Assembly: GCA_900546615.1 (NCBI GenBank)
Contig: URDJ01000032.1
Coordinates: forward strand, 1-31,093
Length of the DNA: 31,093 bases
Source of the DNA: an uncultured Eubacteriales bacterium
Lineage (GTDB): Bacteria; Bacillota; Clostridia; Oscillospirales; Oscillospiraceae
Direction of reading: 5' to 3'
How positions within the stretch are numbered: position 1 is the first letter of the stretch; each line of letters begins with the position of its first letter. Both the position numbers and the translations under genes were made by a program. Below the pieces are notes generated by a model. The model was not told where the DNA came from. It was given only the letters and a program-made list of their open reading frames with translations, and searched no databases. Of the stretch, positions 8,278 to 16,254 are shown one piece after another.

Positions 8278-8766
8278 ATGGATGGTGTTTGGTTCAGGCA
8301 GGCTTCGGAGGCGGATGTGCCGGTGATACTGGATTTTATCAAGCTGCTCGCTGACTACGAAAAGCTCTCCGGCGAGGTCGTGGCTACGGAGGAGCTGCTG
8401 CGCGAGTGGCTCTTTGACAGGCACGCCGCCGAGGTCATCTTCGCCATGGAGGGCAACACCGAGGTCGGCTTCGCCCTGTTCTTCGGCAACTTCTCCACCT
8501 TCCTCGGCCGCGGCGGCATCTATCTCGAGGACCTCTTTGTCAAGGAACAGTACCGCGGACGCGGCTACGGCCGGGCGCTGCTCGGAAAACTCGCTTCCCT
8601 CGCCCTCGAGCGCGGCTGCGGCAGGCTCGAATGGGCCTGCCTCGACTGGAACAGGCCAAGCATCGACTTCTATCTCAGCCTCAACGCCCGCCCCATGTCC
8701 GACTGGACCACCTACCGCGCCGCAGGCGAGACCCTCAGACAGCTCGCGGAGGGCAAAAAATCCTGA
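8278..8766 (+). CDS. GNAT family N-acetyltransferase
   Basis: A 162-residue single-domain acetyltransferase of the Gcn5-related fold. The acetyl-CoA pyrophosphate loop (motif A) reads VKEQYRGRGYGRALLGKLASLA, after the strand IYLEDLFV; motif B is seen as RLEWACLDWNRPSIDFYLSLNARPM. The N-terminus WFRQASEADVPVILDFIKLLADYEKLSGEV resembles the spermidine/thialysine-type GNATs, where the conserved ADYEKL segment is common, but the acceptor cannot be assigned. The ATG at 8278 follows a GGAGG at 8264-8268; an earlier in-frame ATG at 8236 has no ribosome binding site. It appears monocistronic, between the CoA cluster and rpsB. Confidence 0.85.
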   Translation: MDGVWFRQASEADVPVILDFIKLLADYEKLSGEVVATEELLREWLFDRHAAEVIFAMEGNTEVGFALFFGNFSTFLGRGGIYLEDLFVKEQYRGRGYGRALLGKLASLALERGCGRLEWACLDWNRPSIDFYLSLNARPMSDWTTYRAAGETLRQLAEGKKS

Positions 8767-8784
8767 AAAATAGTATAAAAAGCC

Positions 8785-8813
8785 TTGCAATGGGGGCAGG
8801 CTTTTGCTATAAT
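8785..8813 (+). promoter_or_regulatory. rpsB-tsf promoter with extended -10
   Basis: TTGCAA (8785-8790), 17-base spacer, TATAAT (8808-8813), preceded by TGC, an extended -10 element. It is 118 bases before rpsB and is the obvious sigma-A promoter for the operon. Confidence 0.8.
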
Positions 8814-8820
8814 GTATCGG

Positions 8821-8931
8821 CATTACGCACGGATGGGCGGATCTCCGGCCCGGTGACTTTCAATAAGTTGGGCCGCGGGGAGTCGATGCCCGCCGGAGGT
8901 AATAACTAAATAAAGGGAGGAAACTCAAACA
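8821..8931 (+). promoter_or_regulatory. Structured rpsB 5' leader
   Basis: The roughly 110-base GC-rich leader can form a hairpin in which CTCCGGCCC (about 8843-8851) pairs with GGGCC...GGGGAG (about 8870-8882). The stretch ends with the rpsB ribosome binding site GGGAGG. Ribosomal protein S2 is known to repress its own operon through the leader in several bacteria; whether this leader binds S2 is inference and no named element was matched. Confidence 0.35.
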
Positions 8932-9672
8932 ATGGCAGTAGTATCCATGAAACAGCTGCTGGAGGCCGGCGTCCACTTCGGCCACCAGACCCGCAGGTGG
9001 AACCCCAAGATGGCCGAGTACATCTACATGGAGCGTAACGGCATCTATATCATCGACCTGCAGAAGACCGTTAAAAAGCTCGAGGAGGCTTACGCCTTCG
9101 TGCGCGAACTCGCCGCGAACGGCCAGAACATCCTCTTTGTCGGCACCAAGAAGCAGGCTGCCGAGGCCGTCAAGGAAGAGGCCGAGCGCGTCGGCCAGTA
9201 CTACGTCAATGCCCGCTGGCTCGGCGGTATGCTGACCAACTTCAAGACCATGCGCACCCGTATCGACCGTCTGGCTCAGCTCAAGAAGATGCAGGAGGAC
9301 GGCACCTTCGACATGCTGCCGAAGAAGGAAGTCATGAAGCTCATGGGCGAGATGGCCAAGCTCGAGAAGTACCTCGGCGGCGTCAAGGAAATGAAGAAGC
9401 TCCCCGGCGCCCTGTTCGTCATCGACTCCCGCAAGGAGCACAACGCCATCGCCGAGGCCCGCAAGCTGCACATCCCCATCATCGCCATTGTCGACACCAA
9501 CTGCGACCCCGATGAGGTCGATTACGTCATCCCCGCCAACGACGACGCCATCCGCGCCATCAAGCTCATCAGCGCTACCATGGCCAACGCCGTTCAGGAG
9601 GGCCATCAGGGCTCCGACAACGCCGCCGATGAGGCCGCCAAGGTCGAGGAGACCGACGAGGCCGCCGAGTAA
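8932..9672 (+). CDS. rpsB: 30S ribosomal protein S2
   Basis: A 246-residue ribosomal protein S2, full length. The N-terminal [22 protein letters not shown], the [11 protein letters not shown] segment, [23 protein letters not shown] and the C-terminal [49 protein letters not shown] blocks are all family signatures. The last 25 residues are an acidic, alanine-rich tail. S2 is needed late in 30S assembly, where it binds between head and body and helps recruit S1-type functions. A GGGAGG box precedes the ATG. It is followed by tsf after 47 bases, the usual pair. Codon use is very biased toward C-ending codons, as expected for a highly expressed gene. Confidence 0.98.
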   Translation: MAVVSMKQLLEAGVHFGHQTRRWNPKMAEYIYMERNGIYIIDLQKTVKKLEEAYAFVRELAANGQNILFVGTKKQAAEAVKEEAERVGQYYVNARWLGGMLTNFKTMRTRIDRLAQLKKMQEDGTFDMLPKKEVMKLMGEMAKLEKYLGGVKEMKKLPGALFVIDSRKEHNAIAEARKLHIPIIAIVDTNCDPDEVDYVIPANDDAIRAIKLISATMANAVQEGHQGSDNAADEAAKVEETDEAAE

Positions 9673-9719
9673 TTCACAGTAATTCTCCACCTTTAAATTT
9701 TACGGAAGGATGATAATAT

Positions 9720-10649
9720 ATGGGATTCACAGCAGCTGACGTCAAGAACCTGCGCGAAATGACCGGTGTCGGCATGATGGACTGCAAGAAGGCTCTGACC
9801 GAGGCCGACGGCGACATCGACAAGGCCGTCGAGTGGCTCCGTGAGAAGGGCCTCGCCGCCGCTCAGAAGAAGGCCGGACGCATAGCCGCCGAAGGCATGG
9901 CTTATGCCTGGGTCTGCCCCGAGTGCGGCGTCGGCTCCATCGTCGAGGTCAACGCTGAGAGCGATTTCGTCGCCAAGAACGACCTGTTCGTCGAGTATGT
10001 CCAGAACGTCGCCAAAGTCGTCGCGAAGGACGCCCCGGCCGATCTTGACGCGCTGTTTGCCTGCAAGTATCCGAACTCCGACAAGACCGTGCTCGAGGAG
10101 CAGAACGACAAGGTCCTCGTCATCGGCGAGAACATCAAAGTCCGCCGCTTCGCCCGCTACGACAAGGGCACCAGCATCGCCTACGTCCACATGGGCGGCC
10201 GTATCGCCGTGCTCATGAACCTCGAAGTCGGCGCGGGCTTCGAGAATAACGACGCCGTCGTCGAGCTGGGCAAGGACCTCGCCATGCAGGTCGCGGCCCT
10301 GAACCCGCAGTTCCTCGACAAGAGCGAGGTCTCCGAGGACTTCATCGAGAACGAGAAGCGCGTCCGTCTGGCCCAGGCCAAGGAGGACCCGAAGAACGCC
10401 TCCAAGCCCGACGCCATCATTGAGAAGATCGTCATGGGCGGTCTCGCCAAGTACTATAAGGAGATCTGCCTGCTCCAGCAGCCCTTCGTCAAGGACGACA
10501 AGGTCTCCGTCGAGGATCATGTCGCCGCCGTCGCGAAGCAGCTCGGCACGACCATCAAGGTCAACTGCTACACCCGCTTCGAGAAGGGCGAGGGCATCGA
10601 GAAGCGTCAGGACGATCTCGCCGCCGAGGTCGCCAAGCTCGTCAAATAA
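9720..10649 (+). CDS. tsf: Elongation factor Ts
   Basis: A 309-residue guanine-nucleotide exchange factor for EF-Tu. The N-terminal domain VKNLREMTGVGMMDCKKALTEADGDIDKAVEWLREKG is the EF-Tu-binding UBA-like signature, followed by VEVNAESDFVAKN and YVHMGGRIAVLMNLEVG of the core. One oddity: the loop before the VEVN strand carries a CPECG motif (AYAWVCPECGVGS) where most EF-Ts proteins have a glycine/histidine turn. Only one CxxC is present, so a complete zinc site would need cysteines from elsewhere. AAGGATG precedes the ATG. The gene is closed by a strong terminator; the common Firmicute order rpsB-tsf-pyrH-frr is not continued here. Confidence 0.97.
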   Translation: MGFTAADVKNLREMTGVGMMDCKKALTEADGDIDKAVEWLREKGLAAAQKKAGRIAAEGMAYAWVCPECGVGSIVEVNAESDFVAKNDLFVEYVQNVAKVVAKDAPADLDALFACKYPNSDKTVLEEQNDKVLVIGENIKVRRFARYDKGTSIAYVHMGGRIAVLMNLEVGAGFENNDAVVELGKDLAMQVAALNPQFLDKSEVSEDFIENEKRVRLAQAKEDPKNASKPDAIIEKIVMGGLAKYYKEICLLQQPFVKDDKVSVEDHVAAVAKQLGTTIKVNCYTRFEKGEGIEKRQDDLAAEVAKLVK

Positions 10650-10661
10650 TTTACAGAAGCG

Positions 10662-10694
10662 AAAACAGCCGGTCGTGTGACCGGCTGTTTTTTT
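10662..10694. terminator. Rho-independent terminator of rpsB-tsf (also usable from the other side)
   Basis: A 13-bp stem (10662-10674 with 10679-10691, loop GTGT) with seven consecutive T at 10688-10694. On the minus strand the same hairpin is followed by TTTT, so it can also end the convergent five-gene operon. Confidence 0.92.
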
Positions 10695-10701
10695 ATTTCC
10701 C

Positions 10702-10953
10702 TCAGCCCTGCAGCCCCGCTGCCTGGCGCTCCATGTTCTCGACCACGATGTCGTGTATCTCGCCCAGCGAGGCGCAGTATTCCAGCACTCGCCATGGGAC
10801 GCTGGTGTGGAAGTGTATCTTTATGAGGCTGTCGTCCCCAATGGCGAGCAGGCAGTCCCCGGGGATATTCGACTGTATGTAGTCATGGACGGTGTCCTCA
10901 TCGAGGCCCTCGCCCTCTATGAGCAGCTGTGTATCGAATTTGAACTCCATCAT
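10702..10953 (-). CDS. Small stand-alone FakA/DAK phosphatase-like domain protein
   Basis: An 83-residue protein matching only the C-terminal repeat of FakA/YloV-type proteins (annotated as 'kinase to dihydroxyacetone kinase'): FDTQLLIEGEGLDEDTVHDYI, CLLAIGDDSLIKIHFHTSVPWRVLEYCASLGEIHDIVVENM. In full-length FakA this part follows the DhaL-like ATP-binding domain and helps handle the acyl carrier FakB. Here the ATP-binding domain is absent, so no kinase activity is expected. The length and clean end suggest a genuine small protein rather than a decayed gene. Its ATG overlaps the stop of the upstream PNPOx-like gene (ATGA), with AAGGAGG before it. Role unknown. Confidence 0.75.
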   Translation of the reverse strand: MMEFKFDTQLLIEGEGLDEDTVHDYIQSNIPGDCLLAIGDDSLIKIHFHTSVPWRVLEYCASLGEIHDIVVENMERQAAGLQG

Positions 10954-11423
10954 ATCTTCGCCTCCTTGCCCGTGATATGCTCAATGTCGAACTCCAGGAC
11001 ACAGAAGTTGTCCCATTCGCTGTCGACGACGCGGCGGCGGTGCCCGGCGCTGTCGTCCGGCGCGAAGCGTTCCGCAAGCAGCTCTATGCCGCGGCGCTTC
11101 TCATCCCCGTCCTCGAGGATGCGCACGCGGCCGAAGGCAATGACGCTGCGGTAGTGCGTGGTGTATTTCTCGGGCACGACAAGGTCCTGCGCGACCACGC
11201 AGAAGGACGCGCGCGGCTCACTCCTGACCGCGTCGAGCTTGTGCCCGGCCCTGGCGCAGTGGAAATAGAGTTTCCCGGCGGCGTATGCGTAACTTAGCGG
11301 TACGGCATAGGGCCAGCCCCCGTCTCCGAGCAGCGCCAGCACCCCGGAGCTGCCTGCCTCAAGCAGCCTCAGGGCCTCGTCAGCAGGCAGCTCCTGCTTC
11401 GACCGGCGCATTTTCCTGAACAT
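10950..11423 (-). CDS. Pyridoxamine 5'-phosphate oxidase-related flavin protein (NimA-like)
   Basis: A 157-residue split-barrel flavoprotein. Features of the PNPOx-like family: GSSGVLALLGDGGWPYAVPLSYAY in the first strands, KLYFHCARAGHKLDAVRSEPRASFCVV (the flavin phosphate-binding stretch with the H-K-x-D signature), the YRSVIAFGRVRIL strand and a C-terminal FCVLEFDIEHITGKEA. This is the pattern of NimA-type proteins, which bind FMN or related cofactors and are often annotated as 5-nitroimidazole resistance or general flavin reductases; physiological substrate unknown. The ATG at 11423 is preferred because GAGGTGG is six bases before it; the GTG at 11438 lies inside that box. It shares a four-base ATGA overlap with the next gene. 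Confidence 0.82.
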   Translation of the reverse strand: MFRKMRRSKQELPADEALRLLEAGSSGVLALLGDGGWPYAVPLSYAYAAGKLYFHCARAGHKLDAVRSEPRASFCVVAQDLVVPEKYTTHYRSVIAFGRVRILEDGDEKRRGIELLAERFAPDDSAGHRRRVVDSEWDNFCVLEFDIEHITGKEAKI

Positions 11424-11468
11424 CTTCGACCACCTCACATTTTTACTGCGGACATCTCGCCCGTCTCG

Positions 11469-12281
11469 TCAGATATCCAGCACGTCTCCCGAATCCAACG
11501 GGTGCAGTCTGTCGCCGAGCCGCAGCTTCAGCCGCTCGTATGATGGACGGCCCGTGCAGTGGCCCGTGTAGTATATCGTGCCCGGCTCCGCGGCAAGCCG
11601 TTCGCCCACCGCGTCCACCAGCTCCGCGTCAAGCTCGTCCGTCCCCGGTATCGCAAGGTGGAAACCGCCGATCACCACATCCGCCGATCTGCCGCTGAGC
11701 GCCTTCGCGCGCTCCATTATATTTATGATGCCCCGGTGCGCACAACCAGCTATCAGCGTCTGCCGCCCGTTCTCCTCTATGAGCAGGCTCTGCTCGTGCT
11801 CAAACGTGTCCACAGTGCGCTGATCCTCGTCCAGCAGCACCGAATTCGCCGCCGAGATAAGCTCGCCGCCGTGCACGCCGCCGAACAGCATCATGCCCTC
11901 GTACAGCTCAAAGTCGCCGTTCAGCTCCGTCAGACGGCCGCTCTCACGCAGCTCGTCCGACAGGCCGATGTACCGCATCTTGCCCGTGCCCAGCGACCAG
12001 TGCGCCCGTCTCGCGCCCCGCCGCGCATAGAGCCGCGCCGCGCCGTTCAGCTCGAAAAACCGCGCCATGCCTCCGCTGTGGTCATAGTGCCCGTGCGAGA
12101 GCACCGCCGCGTCCGCCCGGCCGAGGTCTATCCCCAAACGCGCCGCGTTCTCCGCAAACGCCCCGCTCTCGCCCGAGTCGAACAGTATGCTTCTCCCGTT
12201 CGCCTCGATCCACAGGCTCAGCCCGTGCTCGCAGGCAAAGCCATCGCGGGCCTCGTTATCCATTAAACAGCATATCTTCAT
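11469..12281 (-). CDS. Metallo-beta-lactamase fold hydrolase
   Basis: A 270-residue cytoplasmic metallo-hydrolase. The di-metal motif LSHGHYDHSGG (about residues 80-90) is intact, with further metal-binding histidines likely in AGCAHRGIINIM and GGFHLA. The C-terminal YYTGHCTGRPSYERLKLRLGDRLHPLDSG gives the last histidine. This arrangement is that of the family annotated as 7,8-dihydropterin-6-methyl-4-(ribofuranosyl)-aminobenzene 5'-phosphate synthase-like in bacteria; in most bacteria the true substrate is unknown. The start follows a GAGGC box. The gene begins nine bases after the pyrimidine phosphorylase stop, so it is in the same operon. Confidence 0.83.
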   Translation of the reverse strand: MKICCLMDNEARDGFACEHGLSLWIEANGRSILFDSGESGAFAENAARLGIDLGRADAAVLSHGHYDHSGGMARFFELNGAARLYARRGARRAHWSLGTGKMRYIGLSDELRESGRLTELNGDFELYEGMMLFGGVHGGELISAANSVLLDEDQRTVDTFEHEQSLLIEENGRQTLIAGCAHRGIINIMERAKALSGRSADVVIGGFHLAIPGTDELDAELVDAVGERLAAEPGTIYYTGHCTGRPSYERLKLRLGDRLHPLDSGDVLDI

Positions 12282-12290
12282 GGCGGCGCC

Positions 12291-13595
12291 TCAGCGGATG
12301 ATGCCCTTTATGAACTCACCCCTCGCCGGCGGCTCGTCGGATATCGTGTAGGCCGCCGCAAGCCTCTCCGCCGCCTCGGCAGCGCTCTTCGCGTCGCGCG
12401 CGTGTATATACGCCAGCGTGTCGCCCCGCTCCACCCGGTCGCCGACCTTCTTCTCCAGCAGCAGACCCACCGACAGGTCGATCTCCGCCCCCTTCGTCGC
12501 CCGGCCGCCGCCCAGGTGCATGCTCACAAGGCCCACGCCCTCGGCGTCGATGTGGTTTACATAACCCGATTGCTCTGCCTTCGCCTCGATGACCACCGGC
12601 GCCTTCGGCAGCAGCGTCGGGTCATACACGGCCCTGTCGTCGCCGCCCTGCGCACGCACGAACTCCGCCATTTTCTCGAGCGCGGCGCCGCTCTCTATGC
12701 TGTGCATGAGCCGCTCCCGCGCCTCGGCGTCGCTCGAGGCCACGCCCGCCTCAGTGAGTATGCATGAGCCTAGGGTGAGGCACAGCTCGAGCAGCTCGCC
12801 GCCGAACTCGCCTCTCAGCAGAGCCAGCGCTTCCGCCACCTCCAGCGCGTTGCCGACGGCGCGGCCCAGAGGCTGCTCCATATCCGTTATGCAGGCGACC
12901 GTGCGCCGGCCCGTCATCTTGCCTATCGACACCATCTCGCGCGCGAGCGTCTCCGCGTCCTCGAAGGTCTTCATGAACGCGCCGCCGCCGCATTTTACGT
13001 CCAGCACGATGACGTCCGCGCCCGCGGCCAGCTTCTTCGACATGATGCTGCTCACGATGAGCGGCAGCGAGGCCACGGTACCCGTGACGTCGCGCAGGGC
13101 GTAGAGCTTCTTGTCCGCGGGGTCGAGGTTCAGGGTCTGGCCCGCTATGGCGAAGCCGATTTTGTCCACCTGGCGCATGAAATCGCCAAGCTCGAGGCTG
13201 CTTGAGAAGCCCTTGAAGCTCTCGAGCTTGTCCAGCGTGCCGCCAGTGTGCCCGAGGCCGCGTCCGGACATCTTGGCCATCTTCACGCCCTGGCTCGCCA
13301 CCATGGGCAGCAGAGCCAGCGAGGTCTTGTCGCCCACGCCGCCGGTCGAGTGCTTGTCGGCCTTGATGCCGCTTATCGGAGAGAGGTCCAGCACGTCGCC
13401 GCTGTGCACCATCGCCATCGTGAGGTCACAGGTCTCCCGCAGGTTCATGCCCCGCCAGACTATGGCCATGAGCAGCGCCGAGAGCTGGTAGTCCGGTATT
13501 GAGCCGTTCGTACAGCCGGCAATTACGTAGTTTATCTCCTCCGTGCTCAGCTCGCCGCCGTCACGCTTTTTTGCTATTATATCGGGCATCAGCAT
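12291..13595 (-). CDS. pdp: Pyrimidine-nucleoside phosphorylase
   Basis: A 434-residue enzyme that cleaves uridine, thymidine or deoxyuridine with phosphate, giving free base and (deoxy)ribose 1-phosphate for salvage. The family signature MSGRGLGHTGGTLDKLES and the phosphate-binding KHSTGGVGDKTSLALLPMVAS (about 81-101) are intact, as are MSKKLAAGADVIVLDVKCGGGAFMK and the C-terminal PYNP domain with the LGGGRATKGAEIDLSVG motif. Firmicute enzymes of this length are usually Pdp rather than the thymidine-specific DeoA. AAGGAG precedes the first ATG by about eight bases; a second ATG lies two codons in. It is the second gene of the minus-strand operon starting at 14150. Confidence 0.93.
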   Translation of the reverse strand: MLMPDIIAKKRDGGELSTEEINYVIAGCTNGSIPDYQLSALLMAIVWRGMNLRETCDLTMAMVHSGDVLDLSPISGIKADKHSTGGVGDKTSLALLPMVASQGVKMAKMSGRGLGHTGGTLDKLESFKGFSSSLELGDFMRQVDKIGFAIAGQTLNLDPADKKLYALRDVTGTVASLPLIVSSIMSKKLAAGADVIVLDVKCGGGAFMKTFEDAETLAREMVSIGKMTGRRTVACITDMEQPLGRAVGNALEVAEALALLRGEFGGELLELCLTLGSCILTEAGVASSDAEARERLMHSIESGAALEKMAEFVRAQGGDDRAVYDPTLLPKAPVVIEAKAEQSGYVNHIDAEGVGLVSMHLGGGRATKGAEIDLSVGLLLEKKVGDRVERGDTLAYIHARDAKSAAEAAERLAAAYTISDEPPARGEFIKGIIR

Positions 13596-13640
13596 GGCTA
13601 TCTCTCCTTTGATTACTTGATACCCTACAGTTTAACATTT

Positions 13641-14150
13641 TCACCACGGAAATACAACGTATTTGCGCCCGTTTATGACGCGCACAAGGTCGCCGGCCCA
13701 GCTCGGCACTCTGGGGTCGGCAGCCGGGAGCGCAATGAGCAGGCGCTCCCCGTCAAAGCTCGAGAGCGTGCCGTCGGGAGACGAGTACCAGAGCGTGTCG
13801 TCATCCGCCGGTGTCATTGGCTCAGGCTGCGGCTCGCTCTCGGTCTTCTGCTCCGGCTCCGGCTCGTGTCTCAGCTCCGTCCGGCCTGAGGGCGCGGCAA
13901 ACTCAATATTCTGCGGGAAGGCACGCAGCTGCGCCCTCGAAAGGCGCTTTTTCAGCGCCACCTTTCCCTGCTCCGCGCCCGGCGACATGACGCCAAGGTA
14001 ACCCTCGCGCCCCTCGCCGTACACCGAAAGCCTCAGCACCGGGCCGGAATACTCGGCGACTGCCTCGAACAGGACCATGGCGCCCGACTGCGATACCAAC
14101 AGCTCGCCCCTGTCCTCCCCGTCGATCAAAACCGGAAACTTACCAAACAT
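13641..14150 (-). CDS. Hypothetical protein with Pro/Glu linker
   Basis: A 169-residue protein that I do not recognise. It has no signal peptide and no membrane segment. Residues 1-90 look like a small beta-rich domain (FPVLIDGEDRGELLVSQSGAMVLFEAVA; VLRLSVYGEGREGYLGVMSP), followed by a P-E-rich charged linker (EPEPEQKTESEPQPEPMTP) and a C-terminal segment of about 50 residues ending KYVVFPW, which may be a second small domain with the repeated idea of a displayed value and a sigmoid strand pattern. The ATG at 14150 has a GGAGG box about eight bases before it; an in-frame GTG at 14165 overlaps that box. It is the first gene of the five-gene operon, 45 bases before the nucleoside phosphorylase. 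Confidence 0.65.
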   Translation of the reverse strand: MFGKFPVLIDGEDRGELLVSQSGAMVLFEAVAEYSGPVLRLSVYGEGREGYLGVMSPGAEQGKVALKKRLSRAQLRAFPQNIEFAAPSGRTELRHEPEPEQKTESEPQPEPMTPADDDTLWYSSPDGTLSSFDGERLLIALPAADPRVPSWAGDLVRVINGRKYVVFPW

Positions 14151-14213
14151 GCGCCACACCTCCACCTCATATTATGAAGCGGCGTCCTGCGGTATGCGGC
14201 TTTGCCGACAAAC

Positions 14214-14241
14214 AAAAATGCCCGGAGCAGATGCTCCGGGC
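14214..14241 (-). terminator. Terminator of hsp20
   Basis: A 10-bp perfect stem (14220-14229 with 14232-14241, two-base loop) followed on the minus strand by A-TTTTT. It lies 14 bases after the hsp20 stop codon. Confidence 0.85.
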
Positions 14242-14255
14242 GTCTATTTTTATAC

Positions 14256-14666
14256 TTACTGGATCTCTATCTGCCTGTTTTCCGGCACCAGCTCCGGACG
14301 CTTCGGCAGGGTCAGGGTCAGCACGCCGTCGTTGTAGGCCGCGTTGATGGACGAGGTGTCGATGCCCGACACGTCAAAGCTCCTCGTGAACGAGCCGTAG
14401 CTGCGCTCGCGGCGGATGTAGCCGTTCTTGCCCTTCTCCTCGTGCTCGTCCTTCCTCTCGGCGCTGATCGTCAGGCGGTCGTTCTCAAGGCCGATCTTGA
14501 TGTCCTCCTTCTTGAAGCCGGGCAGGTCTGCCTCCAGCTTGAAGGCGTCTCCGGTATCGGTGATGTCGGTCTTTATCTCGCCGGCAGCGCCCCAGAAGTC
14601 GCTGTCAAAGAAAGTGAACGGATTCATAATGGTCCTGCGGGTGGCATAAGGCATAAGTTCAAACAT
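14256..14666 (-). CDS. Small heat shock protein, Hsp20/alpha-crystallin family
   Basis: A 136-residue ATP-independent holdase chaperone that keeps unfolding proteins soluble as large oligomers. The alpha-crystallin domain spans about residues 36-130: IKTDITDTGDAFKLEADLPGFKKEDIKIGLENDRLTISAERK, YIRRERSYGSFTRSFDV, and INAAYNDGVLTLTLPK, the A-x-x-x-n-G-v-L signature. The C-terminal I-E-I tail is the usual oligomer-contact motif. The ATG at 14666 is preferred because a GGAGG lies eight bases before it; the ORF extends five codons further. It is a single gene between the M20 hydrolase and a terminator, with a CIRCE operator about 125 bases upstream, so HrcA repression and heat induction are likely. 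Confidence 0.93.
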   Translation of the reverse strand: MFELMPYATRRTIMNPFTFFDSDFWGAAGEIKTDITDTGDAFKLEADLPGFKKEDIKIGLENDRLTISAERKDEHEEKGKNGYIRRERSYGSFTRSFDVSGIDTSSINAAYNDGVLTLTLPKRPELVPENRQIEIQ

Positions 14667-14739
14667 GATCAAAACCTCCATGTATTAATATACTTTGTCA
14701 GGAGACTTATTGTTCTCGTCTCTTTTCGTATATAAAAAT

Positions 14740-14781
14740 ACTATACAGATTTTAATAATACATGAACAAATTATGAACAAA
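14740..14781 (-). promoter_or_regulatory. Probable hsp20 promoter region with a 9-bp direct repeat
   Basis: On the plus strand ATGAACAAA occurs at 14762-14770 and 14773-14781 (11-bp period). On the minus strand each repeat supplies a TTGTTC that can act as -35: with TATAGT at 14745-14740 (18-base spacer) or with TATTAA at 14757-14752 (17-base spacer). Either promoter would start in the AT-rich 100-base leader of hsp20. The choice is uncertain. Confidence 0.4.
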
Positions 14782-14790
14782 CTATTAAAA

Positions 14791-14817
14791 TTAGCACTCC
14801 AATGTTTGGAGTGCTAA
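14791..14817. promoter_or_regulatory. CIRCE operator (HrcA binding site)
   Basis: TTAGCACTC (14791-14799), nine-base spacer, GAGTGCTAA (14809-14817): an exact match to the CIRCE consensus TTAGCACTC-N9-GAGTGCTAA bound by the heat-shock repressor HrcA. It sits four bases after the M20 hydrolase stop and upstream of hsp20. It is placed upstream of the best promoter candidates rather than between promoter and gene. Confidence 0.95.
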
Positions 14818-14821
14818 TTTC

Positions 14822-16254
14822 TCATATCGCTATCGGTTTTGCGTCCGGCTCGATTGGGCAGGTGTAGCCCGCCTCGGTGCGGCGCTCGAACTCGGCTCTG
14901 GCCTCGGCCAGCAGAGCCGGGTCCTCCATCAGCTCTATGGCCGCGCAAGCGAGTATTTTGGCGGCGTTTATGAGGCCCTTATGCCCGATGCTCGTGCCGC
15001 CGCAGCTCACGTTCTGCCAGGAGTGGCCCGCCGCCCCGAAGGGGAAGGTGACCGTGTGTATCTGCGCCGCCGGAGTCTGCCAGCTCACGTCGCCCACGTC
15101 CGTCGAGCCCGCAACGAAGCCCGTGCCGTGGTACTCAGGCAGGATGAACTCGCACAGCGCGTCGGAAAGCCCGTTCGTTCTCTGCCTGACCTCGCGCTCG
15201 ATATCCGCGTCGAAGGCCGGGCCGATGCCCGGCGTGGTGCCGACCTCGTAGGTGGCCCGGAGCGCCCGCGCGAGCTGTCTCTCGTCCTCGCTGTACTCCG
15301 GCGTGCCTGTCTCGAGAAATAGCCTGTAGAGCAGCTTTTCCATCGTGAAGTTCGGCACCAGCTCGGCCGTGCCGTCTATGAAAATGCGGTCGAAGCTCGT
15401 GCCCGTCATGAGCGCCGCGCCCTTGGCGATGTCGTCGAGCCTCGCCTGCAGCGCCACGCTGTCCCTGACCTTATTGGCCCGCACCATGTACAGCACGGCG
15501 GCCTCGGCCTGCACGACGTTCGGCGACACGCCGCCGGAGTCGGTCACGGCGTAGTGCACGCGGCAGTCGCTGGTCATGTGCTCGCGCAGGAACTGCGCTC
15601 CGATGTTCATAAGCTCCACCGCATCGAGGGCGCTGCGGCCGTTCTCCGGGTCGCCCGCCGCGTGTGCGCTGCGGCCGTGGAACTTATAGAGCACCTGTAT
15701 GCAGGAGTTATTGGTGCCCGTGACGACCTCGTTCACGTCCGAGGGGTGCCAGCTGAGGGCGAAGTCCAGTCCGCGCCACAGCCCCTCGCGGGCCATGAAT
15801 GCCTTGCCCGCGCCGCCTTCCTCGCCGGGGCAGCCGTAGAACACGACCGTGCCCTCCCGGCCCGTGCGCTCGAGGTAGTCCTTCACCGCGAAGGCCGCGG
15901 CGAGCGAGCCTGCGCCGAGCATATTGTGGCCGCAGCCGTGGCCCGGCGCGCCGGGGACTATCGGCTCGCGCTCTACGCCGCCCGCGCGCTGGCTGAGGCC
16001 CGAGAGAGCGTCGTACTCGCCGAGAAAGCCCACGACGGGCCGTCCGCTGCCGTAACTTCCGCAGAAGGCCGTGGCGATGCCGCACAGGCCCTCGGTCACC
16101 TCGAAGCCGTGTGAGCGCAGCGTCTCGCAGTAGAGCCGCGTGCTCTCGAACTCCTTGAGCGACAGCTCGGGCTTCGCCCACACCGCATCGGAAACGCCGG
16201 TGAAGATACCGGCGTTTTCGTCTATGTATTCTATTGCGTTCTTCTGTTCTGCGT

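Noticed and set aside
14762..14781. CtsR operator upstream of hsp20
   Set aside because: The direct repeat has the right look, but the heptads read GAACAAA rather than (A/G)GTCAAA and the period is 11, not 10.
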